Source: an uncultured Ectothiorhodospiraceae bacterium
GTDB taxonomy: Bacteria > Pseudomonadota > Gammaproteobacteria > UBA6429 > Thiohalophilaceae
NCBI GenBank assembly: GCA_947259425.1
Contig: CAMYMO010000006.1
Coordinates: forward strand, 1-20,605
Direction: 5' to 3'
Length of the DNA: 20,605 nt
Within the stretch, counting starts at the first letter, position 1. Each line of letters begins with the position of its first letter. A program made the position numbers and the translations under genes. This document shows, in pieces, positions 8,638-14,800 of this stretch. The notes under the pieces are model-generated. The model made no database searches and was not told the origin of the DNA. It saw only the letters and a program-made list of their open reading frames with translations.

Positions 8638-9677
8638 GCTTTAAAGGCCACCATATGGTCGGGTGCGAAATTTATCGGCACTCGTTCTTTAATCTCGTAG
8701 TTATGATGACTCGGAAATAAAGATAATACTTCGATTCCTGAGGAAAGGCGCAACGTATATAAAATCTCAGCGCCTTTGAAGGCTTTGTTGCATACCTCGC
8801 CGACAAGGTTGCCCTGCTCATCATGCACGATATCATCAGGTCGAATCAGCAGTTTAACCCTGCTGCCTCGCGGAAAGTCATAGGCGCGATCACCTTTAAT
8901 TATACCGAGTGGTGTTTCTATTTTGTCGGGTGCAAGCATTGTCCCATCCAAAAACACACCTTGACCGATAAAATCAGCAACAAAATAATTATTTGGCGAG
9001 TGATACAGGTTATAGGCCGTGTCGTTTTGTACGATCCCACCGTTGTACATCACGCCAATATGATCGGCAACGGCAAAGGCCTCTAATTGGTCGTGAGTAA
9101 CTAATATACCGGTCGCACCTTGAGACTTTAAGATCTGTCGTACTTCCTGACTGAGGTACTCGCGCATTTCAACATCAAGATTTGAAAAGGGTTCATCCAT
9201 TAGCACCAAATCGGGTTTAGGTGCGAGGGCCCGGGCCAGTGCGATGCGCTGTTGTTGTCCGCCTGATAATTCATGGACATATCGATCGGCGTAGTCACTG
9301 AGGTCGACAATTTTCAACATTTCCTTAACACGTTGAATTCGGTCTTTCGAATTTAGTTGTCTGAGACCAAAACCAATATTGTCTTGTACGTTCATATGCG
9401 GGAATAACGCATAGTCCTGAAAGACCATGCCGATGTGACGGTTTTCAGGTGGTTTGGTAAAGCCTGCCTTGGAGACGATTTCATTGCGCAAACGGATATT
9501 ACCGCTGCTCACTGATTCGAAGCCTGCGATTGCACGTAGTACGGTGGTTTTGCCGCAGCCACTTGGGCCTAACAGGCTGAGTAGATCACCGTCATTAATC
9601 CGTAATGATACATCATGGACAGCAACACGTTCCTGGTAGCGGCATTCGATATTTTTTACGTCTAGAACGGGTTGCAT
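8634..9677 (-). CDS. ABC transporter ATP-binding protein, ferric-iron (FbpC/AfuC) type
   Basis: With the start chosen at ATG 9677 (AAAGGA ribosome site 7 bases upstream) the protein has 347 residues; an upstream in-frame start at 9710 lacks an SD. Walker A GPSGCGKTT is at 37-45, Q-loop VFQDYALFPH from 85, signature LSGGQQQR at 137-144, Walker B VLMDEP at 158-163, and the H-loop His at 195. The C-terminal 110 residues form a TOBE-like domain. The PPENRHIGMVFQDYALFPH segment and DEPFSNLD match the FbpC/AfuC ferric transporter group better than PotA or MalK, though PotA-like polyamine or other substrates cannot be excluded. No permease or binding protein gene lies beside it. A Fur-box-like palindrome 19 bp upstream supports an iron role. 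Confidence 0.85.
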   Translation of the reverse strand: MQPVLDVKNIECRYQERVAVHDVSLRINDGDLLSLLGPSGCGKTTVLRAIAGFESVSSGNIRLRNEIVSKAGFTKPPENRHIGMVFQDYALFPHMNVQDNIGFGLRQLNSKDRIQRVKEMLKIVDLSDYADRYVHELSGGQQQRIALARALAPKPDLVLMDEPFSNLDVEMREYLSQEVRQILKSQGATGILVTHDQLEAFAVADHIGVMYNGGIVQNDTAYNLYHSPNNYFVADFIGQGVFLDGTMLAPDKIETPLGIIKGDRAYDFPRGSRVKLLIRPDDIVHDEQGNLVGEVCNKAFKGAEILYTLRLSSGIEVLSLFPSHHNYEIKERVPINFAPDHMVAFKA

Positions 9678-9696
9678 CAGATTTCCTTTAAGATAG

Positions 9697-9721
9697 CTAA
9701 ATGATAACAAATCTCATTTAG
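9697..9721 (-). promoter_or_regulatory. Fur-box-like palindrome upstream of the ABC ATPase gene
   Basis: A perfect 8-base inverted repeat, CTAAATGA and TCATTTAG, flanks a 9-base centre. The inner 15 bases (9702-9716) match the Fur 7-1-7 pattern TGATAAT-N-ATTATCA at 11 of 14 positions. On the minus strand it overlaps a -10-like TATCAT (9701-9706, reverse complement) and lies just upstream of the ribosome site, where a Fur repressor would block transcription. Confidence 0.6.
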
Positions 9722-9877
9722 AAAAGTGACGAAAATTCCCACTAATTAGCCAGTTTTATCCATTTATATGCGATGTTGAGTATGGCAAATATAGGTTGAG
9801 TCACATTAAAGTAATATTAAACCGTCATTCGAACAGGTGCTTATCTGTATTACGAATGTAATAAAAGCTTCATATCT

Positions 9878-9911
9878 GTGTCATTCCATTGTCACTGATG
9901 ATCGACATTAT
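9878..9911 (+). promoter_or_regulatory. Pho box and -10 element of the porin promoter
   Basis: GTGTCAT at 9878 and TTGTCAC at 9889 are exactly 11 bp apart, with a weaker upstream unit GCTTCAT at 9867 in phase. A -10-like CATTAT (9906-9911) starts ten bases after the last unit, matching the geometry at pstS and pstC. The 9678-9970 gap otherwise shows only the Fur-like palindrome and the porin ribosome site GGGAG at 9961. Confidence 0.78.
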
Positions 9912-9970
9912 CTCTCCCAGATGTTTTTTCACAACATTTGACGTATTTGTACAACTCTTTGGGAGAAATT

Positions 9971-11026
9971 ATGAAAATTTTAAAAATCGTGCCACTGGCA
10001 TCAGCAGGATTGTTGCTGTCGACCGGCGTACAGGCAATGGAAGTTGTTGGTGACAAATTAGAAATCTACGGAAAGGTTCATGTCTCAATTGATTCAAGTG
10101 ATACGGATGGGGCAACGACAACAGATGGTTTATCTGTATCAAGTAACTCATCTCGAATTGGCTTCAAAGGTCAATTACCAGCTGGTTCAGTAAAATTTAT
10201 ATATAAATTAGAGCAAGAAGCTCGTTTCGATGATAGTTCGGGTGGAACCTTTGCATCACGTAATACCTATGTGGGCATGAAAGGTGGGTTTGGTCAAATC
10301 ATTGCGGGTATCCATGATACGCCTTTTAAAACCGTTGGTTCAAAGTGGGGTATTTTTGGTGATACGGTTGGTGAACGTCGTGCAATCTTAGGTGCCGGTT
10401 ATATCGATGGTAATCAACTTAACGAACGCGCGAAAAATGCGATCATGTATCAATATAAAAATGATAACCTCAAATTCCAGGCCCTGTATGCGGTTGATCC
10501 GGAAGGTTCTGGTGGTGGTGTTGATAACAACGACAATAAAGTAACCAGTGTTGGTTTATTAGGTAAGATTGGTGGCTTTAAATACGGCGTTGGTTACGAA
10601 ACCTGGGATAACCACAGTGCGATTGCAAACGGTGATGCGACTCGTATTTCTGTTGCTTATAAATTTGGTTTTGGTTCTATCGGCGCGATTTGGGAAAACA
10701 TTGACTCTGACACTGTCACCCAATGGAAACGTGACGTGATAGGTGTGAATGCCAAATTCAAGATTGGTAAAGCGGGTGACATTCGTCTGCAATATTTAGA
10801 AGCCGATGATGCCGAAGGAACCACGGCGACTGGTGCGAACAAAATAGGTATCGGGTACTTCCACAAAATGGATAAGAAGCTACAACTGTATGCAGCATAC
10901 GGTGCGACCGATAATGATGCCAACGCTGACTTTAAAGCGGTCGATGGTGGACACGGTGATGAAGTAGGTGGTCCGGTTGGTGGCAACCCAAGCTCAGTAT
11001 CGGTAGGCATGATCTATAAGTTCTAA
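9971..11026 (+). CDS. Outer-membrane porin, Pho-box controlled
   Basis: This 351-residue general porin of the Gram-negative trimeric type (OmpC/Porin_4 superfamily) starts at ATG 9971, with GGGAG five bases upstream. It has a signal peptide cleaved after VQA (20-22), alternating amphipathic beta strands throughout, a conserved RNTYVGMKGGFGQIIAG segment after strand 4 or so, an apparent L3 constriction-loop region following it (HDTPFKTVGSKWG), and a C-terminal YKF ending in the Phe recognised by the BAM machinery. The family forms passive diffusion channels. A PhoB box upstream suggests induction in phosphate starvation, like PhoE in E. coli, but specificity for phosphate or polyphosphate cannot be read from the sequence. 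It is followed by a strong terminator. Confidence 0.9.
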   Translation: MKILKIVPLASAGLLLSTGVQAMEVVGDKLEIYGKVHVSIDSSDTDGATTTDGLSVSSNSSRIGFKGQLPAGSVKFIYKLEQEARFDDSSGGTFASRNTYVGMKGGFGQIIAGIHDTPFKTVGSKWGIFGDTVGERRAILGAGYIDGNQLNERAKNAIMYQYKNDNLKFQALYAVDPEGSGGGVDNNDNKVTSVGLLGKIGGFKYGVGYETWDNHSAIANGDATRISVAYKFGFGSIGAIWENIDSDTVTQWKRDVIGVNAKFKIGKAGDIRLQYLEADDAEGTTATGANKIGIGYFHKMDKKLQLYAAYGATDNDANADFKAVDGGHGDEVGGPVGGNPSSVSVGMIYKF

Positions 11027-11111
11027 ATCTATAAGTTGTAAAGATTGATAAAGAATAATAAAGGCATGGATAGTGGAGCAGGGAAGCTCTGTCGCCTTTT
11101 AGATGGTTAGG

Positions 11112-11711
11112 TTAAGGCCCGGCATTTGCCGGGCTATTTTTTTTCGTCCAGTAATTTGCCTTGTCCAAATCTTCTGGAAAGCCGGCAATCGCGCCAGTAT
11201 AGGCACTAATCAGTGAATGCCTGGCATCAGGGTGCCCCTGTTCTGCGGCCTTAGTCCAAAGTTCAAGGGCTTTAGCAGGATCTTTTTTGAGGCCGTAAGC
11301 ATAGGCATGCATGATGGCAAGATTGTTTTGTGCATTGGCATGGCCTTGATTCGCTGCCAGTTGCCACCATTCAATCGCTGATTTGTAATCATTAGCGACC
11401 CCCTTACCGGTATAAAACATGACACCGGCATTATATTGTGCATCGGCAATGCCTTGTTGACCTGAGTAGGTGAACCACTTTAGCGCTTCGCGTTCATCTT
11501 TTTTAACGCCCAGGCCTTTTAGATATAACAGGGCCAGATTATATTGTGCATCGCCATCACCTTTTTCGGCGAGTGGATGCCAAATCTCATAGGCTCTTTG
11601 ATAATTTTTTTTGTCAAAGGCATCATGGCCGTCTTCAAGTGGCCCAGCATAAAGAGAGTGAGTGAATAGTAGACTTGTTTGAAACAGTATTAAATAAAAT
11701 AGTATTCGCAT
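11112..11711 (-). CDS. Secreted Sel1-repeat (TPR-like) protein
   Basis: The start was chosen at ATG 11711, giving 199 residues, because it places a good signal peptide at the N-terminus (RILFYLILF... cleaved near A22). An open frame extends upstream into argF but encodes an Arg/Cys-rich tail with no sense. After the leader come about four Sel1-like repeats of 36 residues (roughly 52-87, 88-123, 124-159 and a degenerate fourth). They are recognisable by GDAQYNLALLYLKGLGV, ADAQYNAGVMFYTGKGV and ANAQNNLAIMHAYAYG, each followed by a KALEWW-type helix. Such solenoids mediate protein-protein contacts, usually in the periplasm or envelope; the partner is unknown. It starts 47 bp after argF on the same strand, so read-through from argDF is possible. 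The SD is poor (AGGG abuts the ATG). Its last codons are built from the porin terminator. Confidence 0.85.
   Translation of the reverse strand: MRILFYLILFQTSLLFTHSLYAGPLEDGHDAFDKKNYQRAYEIWHPLAEKGDGDAQYNLALLYLKGLGVKKDEREALKWFTYSGQQGIADAQYNAGVMFYTGKGVANDYKSAIEWWQLAANQGHANAQNNLAIMHAYAYGLKKDPAKALELWTKAAEQGHPDARHSLISAYTGAIAGFPEDLDKANYWTKKNSPANAGP
11116..11144 (+). terminator. Rho-independent terminator for the porin gene
   Basis: A GC-rich inverted repeat (GCCCGGC / GCCGGGC, 11117-11134) with a short ATTT loop is followed by TATTTTTTTT. It lies about 90 bp after the porin stop and within the last codons of the convergent Sel1-repeat gene. A weaker long hairpin (AAAGGC near 11061 pairing with GCCTTT near 11094) precedes it. 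Confidence 0.88.
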
Positions 11712-11758
11712 CCCTAAAATATAGTATGCAAATGATGATTTAGCAGGGTTGAATGCGA

Positions 11759-12664
11759 TTATTTTTGGTTTAATAGCAGTTCGATCAGGGCTTTTTGCGC
11801 ATGCAGACGGTTTTCTGCCTGATCCCAGACCACACTTTGCGGGCCATCGATGACGACAGCGGTCACTTCTTCTTCGCGGTGCGCAGGCAGACAATGCATA
11901 AACAGGGCATCTTTTTTCGCGAGTTGCATTAACTTAGAATCGACCTGAAAGTTGGCAAAGGCCGCTTCGCGTTGAGCCTGCTCTTGTTCCTGGCCCATAC
12001 TGGCCCAGACGTCCGTGGTAATCATATCGGCATCCTCACAGGCCTGTTTCGGATCCGAGGTCAGCATAATCCGTTCACCGGCTGCTTGTAGAATTTTGCT
12101 ATCGGGTTCAAAACCAACCGGGGTTGCGATGTTTAATTTAAAATCAAACAAACGTGCCGCATTGATATAAGAGTGACACATATTATTACCATCACCGATC
12201 CAGGTCATGGTTTTGCCTTTAATGTCGCCGCGATGTTCTACGTAGGTTTGTACGTCGGCAAGCAGTTGGCAAGGATGATACATATCTGTCAATGCATTGA
12301 TCACCGGTACGTTCGAATACTCTGCAAATTGTTCAAGCTTCTCCTGATCGAAGGTTCGTAACATGACGATATCAACCATTCTGGATAACACCCGTGCACT
12401 GTCTTCAATGGGTTCGCCGCGACCGAGTTGCGTGTCGCGCGGGGATAAAAAGATAGCGTGACCACCAAAATGAGCCATGCCTGTTTCAAACGAAACCCGG
12501 GTACGTGTTGAAGATTTGTCGAAGATCATACCCATGACTTTATTTTTAAAATACTCGTGGGCTTCTCCGGCTTTTTGTTTCGCCTTTAATTCAATGGCAC
12601 GTTGAATAAGAGATTGGGCCTGATCCTCTGATAGATCAAGTAAGGTTAGAAAGTGTTGGATCAT
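11759..12664 (-). CDS. argF: Ornithine carbamoyltransferase
   Basis: The enzyme condenses carbamoyl phosphate with ornithine to give citrulline in arginine biosynthesis. The 301-residue length is normal for the anabolic OTCase. The carbamoyl-phosphate loop SSTRTRVSFE is at 51-60, the HPCQLLAD motif lies in the middle, and the ornithine-binding MHCLPAHR motif is near the C-terminus. The ATG overlaps the TGA of argD as ATGA, so translation is probably coupled to argD. The short AAGG upstream lies inside argD. Confidence 0.97.
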   Translation of the reverse strand: MIQHFLTLLDLSEDQAQSLIQRAIELKAKQKAGEAHEYFKNKVMGMIFDKSSTRTRVSFETGMAHFGGHAIFLSPRDTQLGRGEPIEDSARVLSRMVDIVMLRTFDQEKLEQFAEYSNVPVINALTDMYHPCQLLADVQTYVEHRGDIKGKTMTWIGDGNNMCHSYINAARLFDFKLNIATPVGFEPDSKILQAAGERIMLTSDPKQACEDADMITTDVWASMGQEQEQAQREAAFANFQVDSKLMQLAKKDALFMHCLPAHREEEVTAVVIDGPQSVVWDQAENRLHAQKALIELLLNQK

Positions 12665-13848
12665 GCCGAAACCTTTGCATTCTCGAGATAAGTAATAATT
12701 AATTTTGAGACCTTATCGATAACCTGATGGGCTTGTTCATCGGTCATGACATAAGGTGGTAACAAGCGGATGACATTGCCTGCGGTGACATTTATCAGTA
12801 ACCCATCTGCTAACGCCAGTTTAACCAGATCAACACAGGGGATATCAAGTTCAATGCCTAACATCAGGCCCTTGGCCCTGATCTCAACGATCCCCTCTAC
12901 CTCGCCAAGCTTTTGTTTAAAGCCGTTTACAAATAAATCTGATAGCTGGTTAACGCGATCAATCAAATGATCTTTTTCGATTGTTTCGATAACACTGAGG
13001 CTGGCCCGACAGGCGAGTGGGTTCCCCCCGTAAGTCGAGCCATGGTGCCCCGGTTGGAATAACCTGGCGGCTTCACCCTTTGCCAGGCAGGCGCCAATTG
13101 GGACACCATTGCCGAGTGCTTTTGCAAGCGTCATCACATCCGGTTTTATCGCCTGATGTTGATGTGCGAACCATTTACCGGTGCGACCCATTCCAGTTTG
13201 AATTTCGTCAACGATCAGTAACCAACCATGTTGATCACATAAGGCGCGTAATTTTGTGAGATAGTCATCTGCGGGAATGGAGATTCCCCCTTCTCCGGTG
13301 ATGGGTTCCACCATCACGCCGACAATCTCTTTATTATTTTTACCGATGTTTTCGATGGCCTCAATGTCGTTATAAGGGGCACGCACAAAACCACTCACCA
13401 GTGGTTCAAAGCCAGCCTGAATTTTTCGATTCCCGGTCGCGGTCAGTGTTGCCAAGGTTCTACCGTGAAAACTGCCCTCGGTGACAATCAAGGTTGGGGT
13501 ATCGATGCCTTTGCTATGACCATACAGACGCGCCAGTTTGATCGCGGCTTCATTTGCCTCGGCACCTGAATTGGCAAAAAAAACGTTGTCCATGCCTGAA
13601 AGCTCACAGAGCTTATCGGCTAATTGGCGCTGTACATCGATCTCATAAATATTTGAGGTGTGTAATAATTTACTGGCCTGCTCACTGATCGCGGCCTGAA
13701 TCGCAGGATGGGCATGGCCTAACGCGCAGACCGCGATACCGCCCAGGGCATCGAGATATTCTTTACCTGCAGAATCCCACAATAACGCGCCTTTTCCATG
13801 CGAAAAAGTGACATCTAAGCGGGCGTAATTTTTCATCAAATGATCCAT
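12661..13848 (-). CDS. argD: Acetylornithine aminotransferase
   Basis: A class III PLP-dependent aminotransferase converting N-acetylglutamate semialdehyde to N-acetylornithine; such enzymes often also serve lysine synthesis. Starting at ATG 13848 (GGTAAG six bases upstream) it has 395 residues, the family norm. An earlier in-frame TTG at 13866 and a later ATG at 13836 are alternatives. Visible motifs are NSGAEANEAAIKLAR near 93-107, SFHGRT, DEIQTGMGRTG with the PLP-ring Asp at 214, and the catalytic Lys 243 in TLAKALGNGVPIGA. It is first in a minus-strand operon with argF. Its leader holds a terminator-like hairpin described separately. Other class III enzymes (AstC, GabT) are less likely given the argF partner. 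Confidence 0.94.
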   Translation of the reverse strand: MDHLMKNYARLDVTFSHGKGALLWDSAGKEYLDALGGIAVCALGHAHPAIQAAISEQASKLLHTSNIYEIDVQRQLADKLCELSGMDNVFFANSGAEANEAAIKLARLYGHSKGIDTPTLIVTEGSFHGRTLATLTATGNRKIQAGFEPLVSGFVRAPYNDIEAIENIGKNNKEIVGVMVEPITGEGGISIPADDYLTKLRALCDQHGWLLIVDEIQTGMGRTGKWFAHQHQAIKPDVMTLAKALGNGVPIGACLAKGEAARLFQPGHHGSTYGGNPLACRASLSVIETIEKDHLIDRVNQLSDLFVNGFKQKLGEVEGIVEIRAKGLMLGIELDIPCVDLVKLALADGLLINVTAGNVIRLLPPYVMTDEQAHQVIDKVSKLIITYLENAKVSA

Positions 13849-13865
13849 ATTTCTTACCAGCAACA

Positions 13866-13893
13866 AATAAAAAAGCAGCCTAAATGAGGCCGC
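13866..13893 (-). terminator. Terminator-like hairpin in the argD leader (candidate attenuator)
   Basis: Read on the minus strand, GCGGCCT and AGGCTGC pair (7 bp with one G-U) around a 5-base loop, immediately followed by TTTTTTATT. The T-run exists only in the argD direction. The structure ends about 18 bases before the argD ATG, inside the expected leader. Confidence 0.6.
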
Positions 13894-13907
13894 CTTAGAA
13901 GGGCTTA

Positions 13908-13936
13908 ATTTTAGACATTACTGTGCGATTGAGCAA
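13908..13936 (-). promoter_or_regulatory. Candidate argD promoter
   Basis: On the minus strand, TTGCTC (13936-13931) and TAAAAT (13913-13908, 5/6 to consensus) are separated by 17 bases. Transcription would begin near 13901, giving a leader of about 53 bases that contains the hairpin at 13866-13893. The -35 is weak. I see no clear ArgR box. Confidence 0.45.
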
Positions 13937-13947
13937 ATTCCTGGAAT

Positions 13948-13975
13948 AAAAAACCCGGCATTTAGCCGGGTTTTT
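13948..13975. terminator. Bidirectional Rho-independent terminator
   Basis: The stem AAAAACCCGGC / GCCGGGTTTTT with loop ATTTA has A/T tracts on both sides. It sits 20 bp after the stop of the minus-strand membrane protein gene and upstream of the argD promoter, insulating the two. Confidence 0.9.
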
Positions 13976-13995
13976 AGACTGCGACCCGTTATTTT

Positions 13996-14619
13996 CTAGA
14001 ATGGGTAGCCATGTCCTTGAGCTATCATGCCTAATACCATAGGTATGGATAGTAAGGTATTGGTACGAGAAGCCATCAAGGCAACGGTCGCCGCTTTGGC
14101 TTTTGCTTCGTCGCTGGCTTCAACCATACCGAGGATTTTCTTCTGGTTTGGCCAGATTAGAACCCATACGTTAAATAACATAATGGTGCCTAACCAGGCG
14201 CCCATACCAATCGCTTTGTAGCCTTCAGCAAATGTGAATGCAGCAACGAAACCAGAACCATCGGCGGTGTGCATGGCTTCCAACGCCATGGCACCGGTAA
14301 TCCAGGTGGCGACAGCCGCCCAGCGGAACCATAGCAGGGCAAGAGGGGCAACGTGCTTGGTGATGCCAGGTGCGGTACCATCGGCCTTTGCTGCGGGCAT
14401 CACAGGAACCTGGACGAAATTGAAATAGTACAAAAGACCAATCCAGGTAATACCAACCAGGACGTGTGCCCAGACCCAGAAGGCCCATGGGTTGATCGTT
14501 GAAGTAGCTGTTGAACCTTCAGGTGCTGCTGGTTGCATGCCTTTAATCGCAAGCATGATAATAACAGCAAGCACAATACCTGAGATTATGGTGCCTAATA
14601 CGGATTTTAATGGATTCAT
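13996..14619 (-). CDS. Small membrane protein of the urate hydroxylase (PuuD) N-domain family
   Basis: A 207-residue integral membrane protein with about five hydrophobic helices (near 8-27, 44-65, 92-113, 135-157 and 186-203). The WVWAHVLVGITWIGLLYYFN and SRTNTLLSIPM segments are typical of the DUF989/Urate_ox_N family, where conserved His residues may bind heme. True PuuD urate hydroxylases are about twice this length and end in a cytochrome c domain, which is missing here (no CXXCH). Urate oxidation is therefore not supported, and a quinone- or heme-linked membrane role is only a guess. It starts at ATG 14619 with a GGGAG ribosome site that lies partly in a 12-bp perfect palindrome (14620-14631), is transcribed alone, and is followed by a strong terminator. 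Confidence 0.75.
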   Translation of the reverse strand: MNPLKSVLGTIISGIVLAVIIMLAIKGMQPAAPEGSTATSTINPWAFWVWAHVLVGITWIGLLYYFNFVQVPVMPAAKADGTAPGITKHVAPLALLWFRWAAVATWITGAMALEAMHTADGSGFVAAFTFAEGYKAIGMGAWLGTIMLFNVWVLIWPNQKKILGMVEASDEAKAKAATVALMASRTNTLLSIPMVLGMIAQGHGYPF

Positions 14620-14631
14620 GGAGAATTCTCC
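14620..14631 (-). repeat. 12-bp palindrome overlapping the ribosome site of the PuuD-like gene
   Basis: GGAGAATTCTCC is a perfect 12-base palindrome that abuts the start codon and includes part of the GGGAG Shine-Dalgarno on the minus strand. It could form a small hairpin only with almost no loop, so dimeric protein binding is as plausible as RNA folding. Confidence 0.5.
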
Positions 14632-14762
14632 CTTTTCTTGTTTTCTAATAGTTAAAGTTGGGCTCGATAAAAATTTTGAGCATTCTACTATAGTATTTGC
14701 GAGCTGGGCACCCCATCTTAACCACTGAGTGTTTATGGAGATTATCTAACCATATGAATTTA

Positions 14763-14791
14763 TTGACAAAAATAGATAATACTGATATTAC
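14763..14791 (+). promoter_or_regulatory. Candidate promoter of the hydantoinase B-family gene
   Basis: A perfect -35 TTGACA (14763-14768) is followed after 17 bases by TATTAC (14786-14791, 4/6). The predicted start site is within a few bases of the ATG at 14801, and no Shine-Dalgarno is seen before that ATG. Confidence 0.5.
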
Positions 14792-14800
14792 CCATTTATT

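Noticed and set aside
11712..11894. Upstream extension of the Sel1-repeat protein into argF
   Set aside because: The extension is an Arg/Cys-rich reading of argF; the ATG at 11711 gives a proper signal peptide.
14190..14488. Several open frames on both strands across the PuuD-like gene
   Set aside because: They are shadows of the membrane protein frame, without ribosome sites or family motifs.
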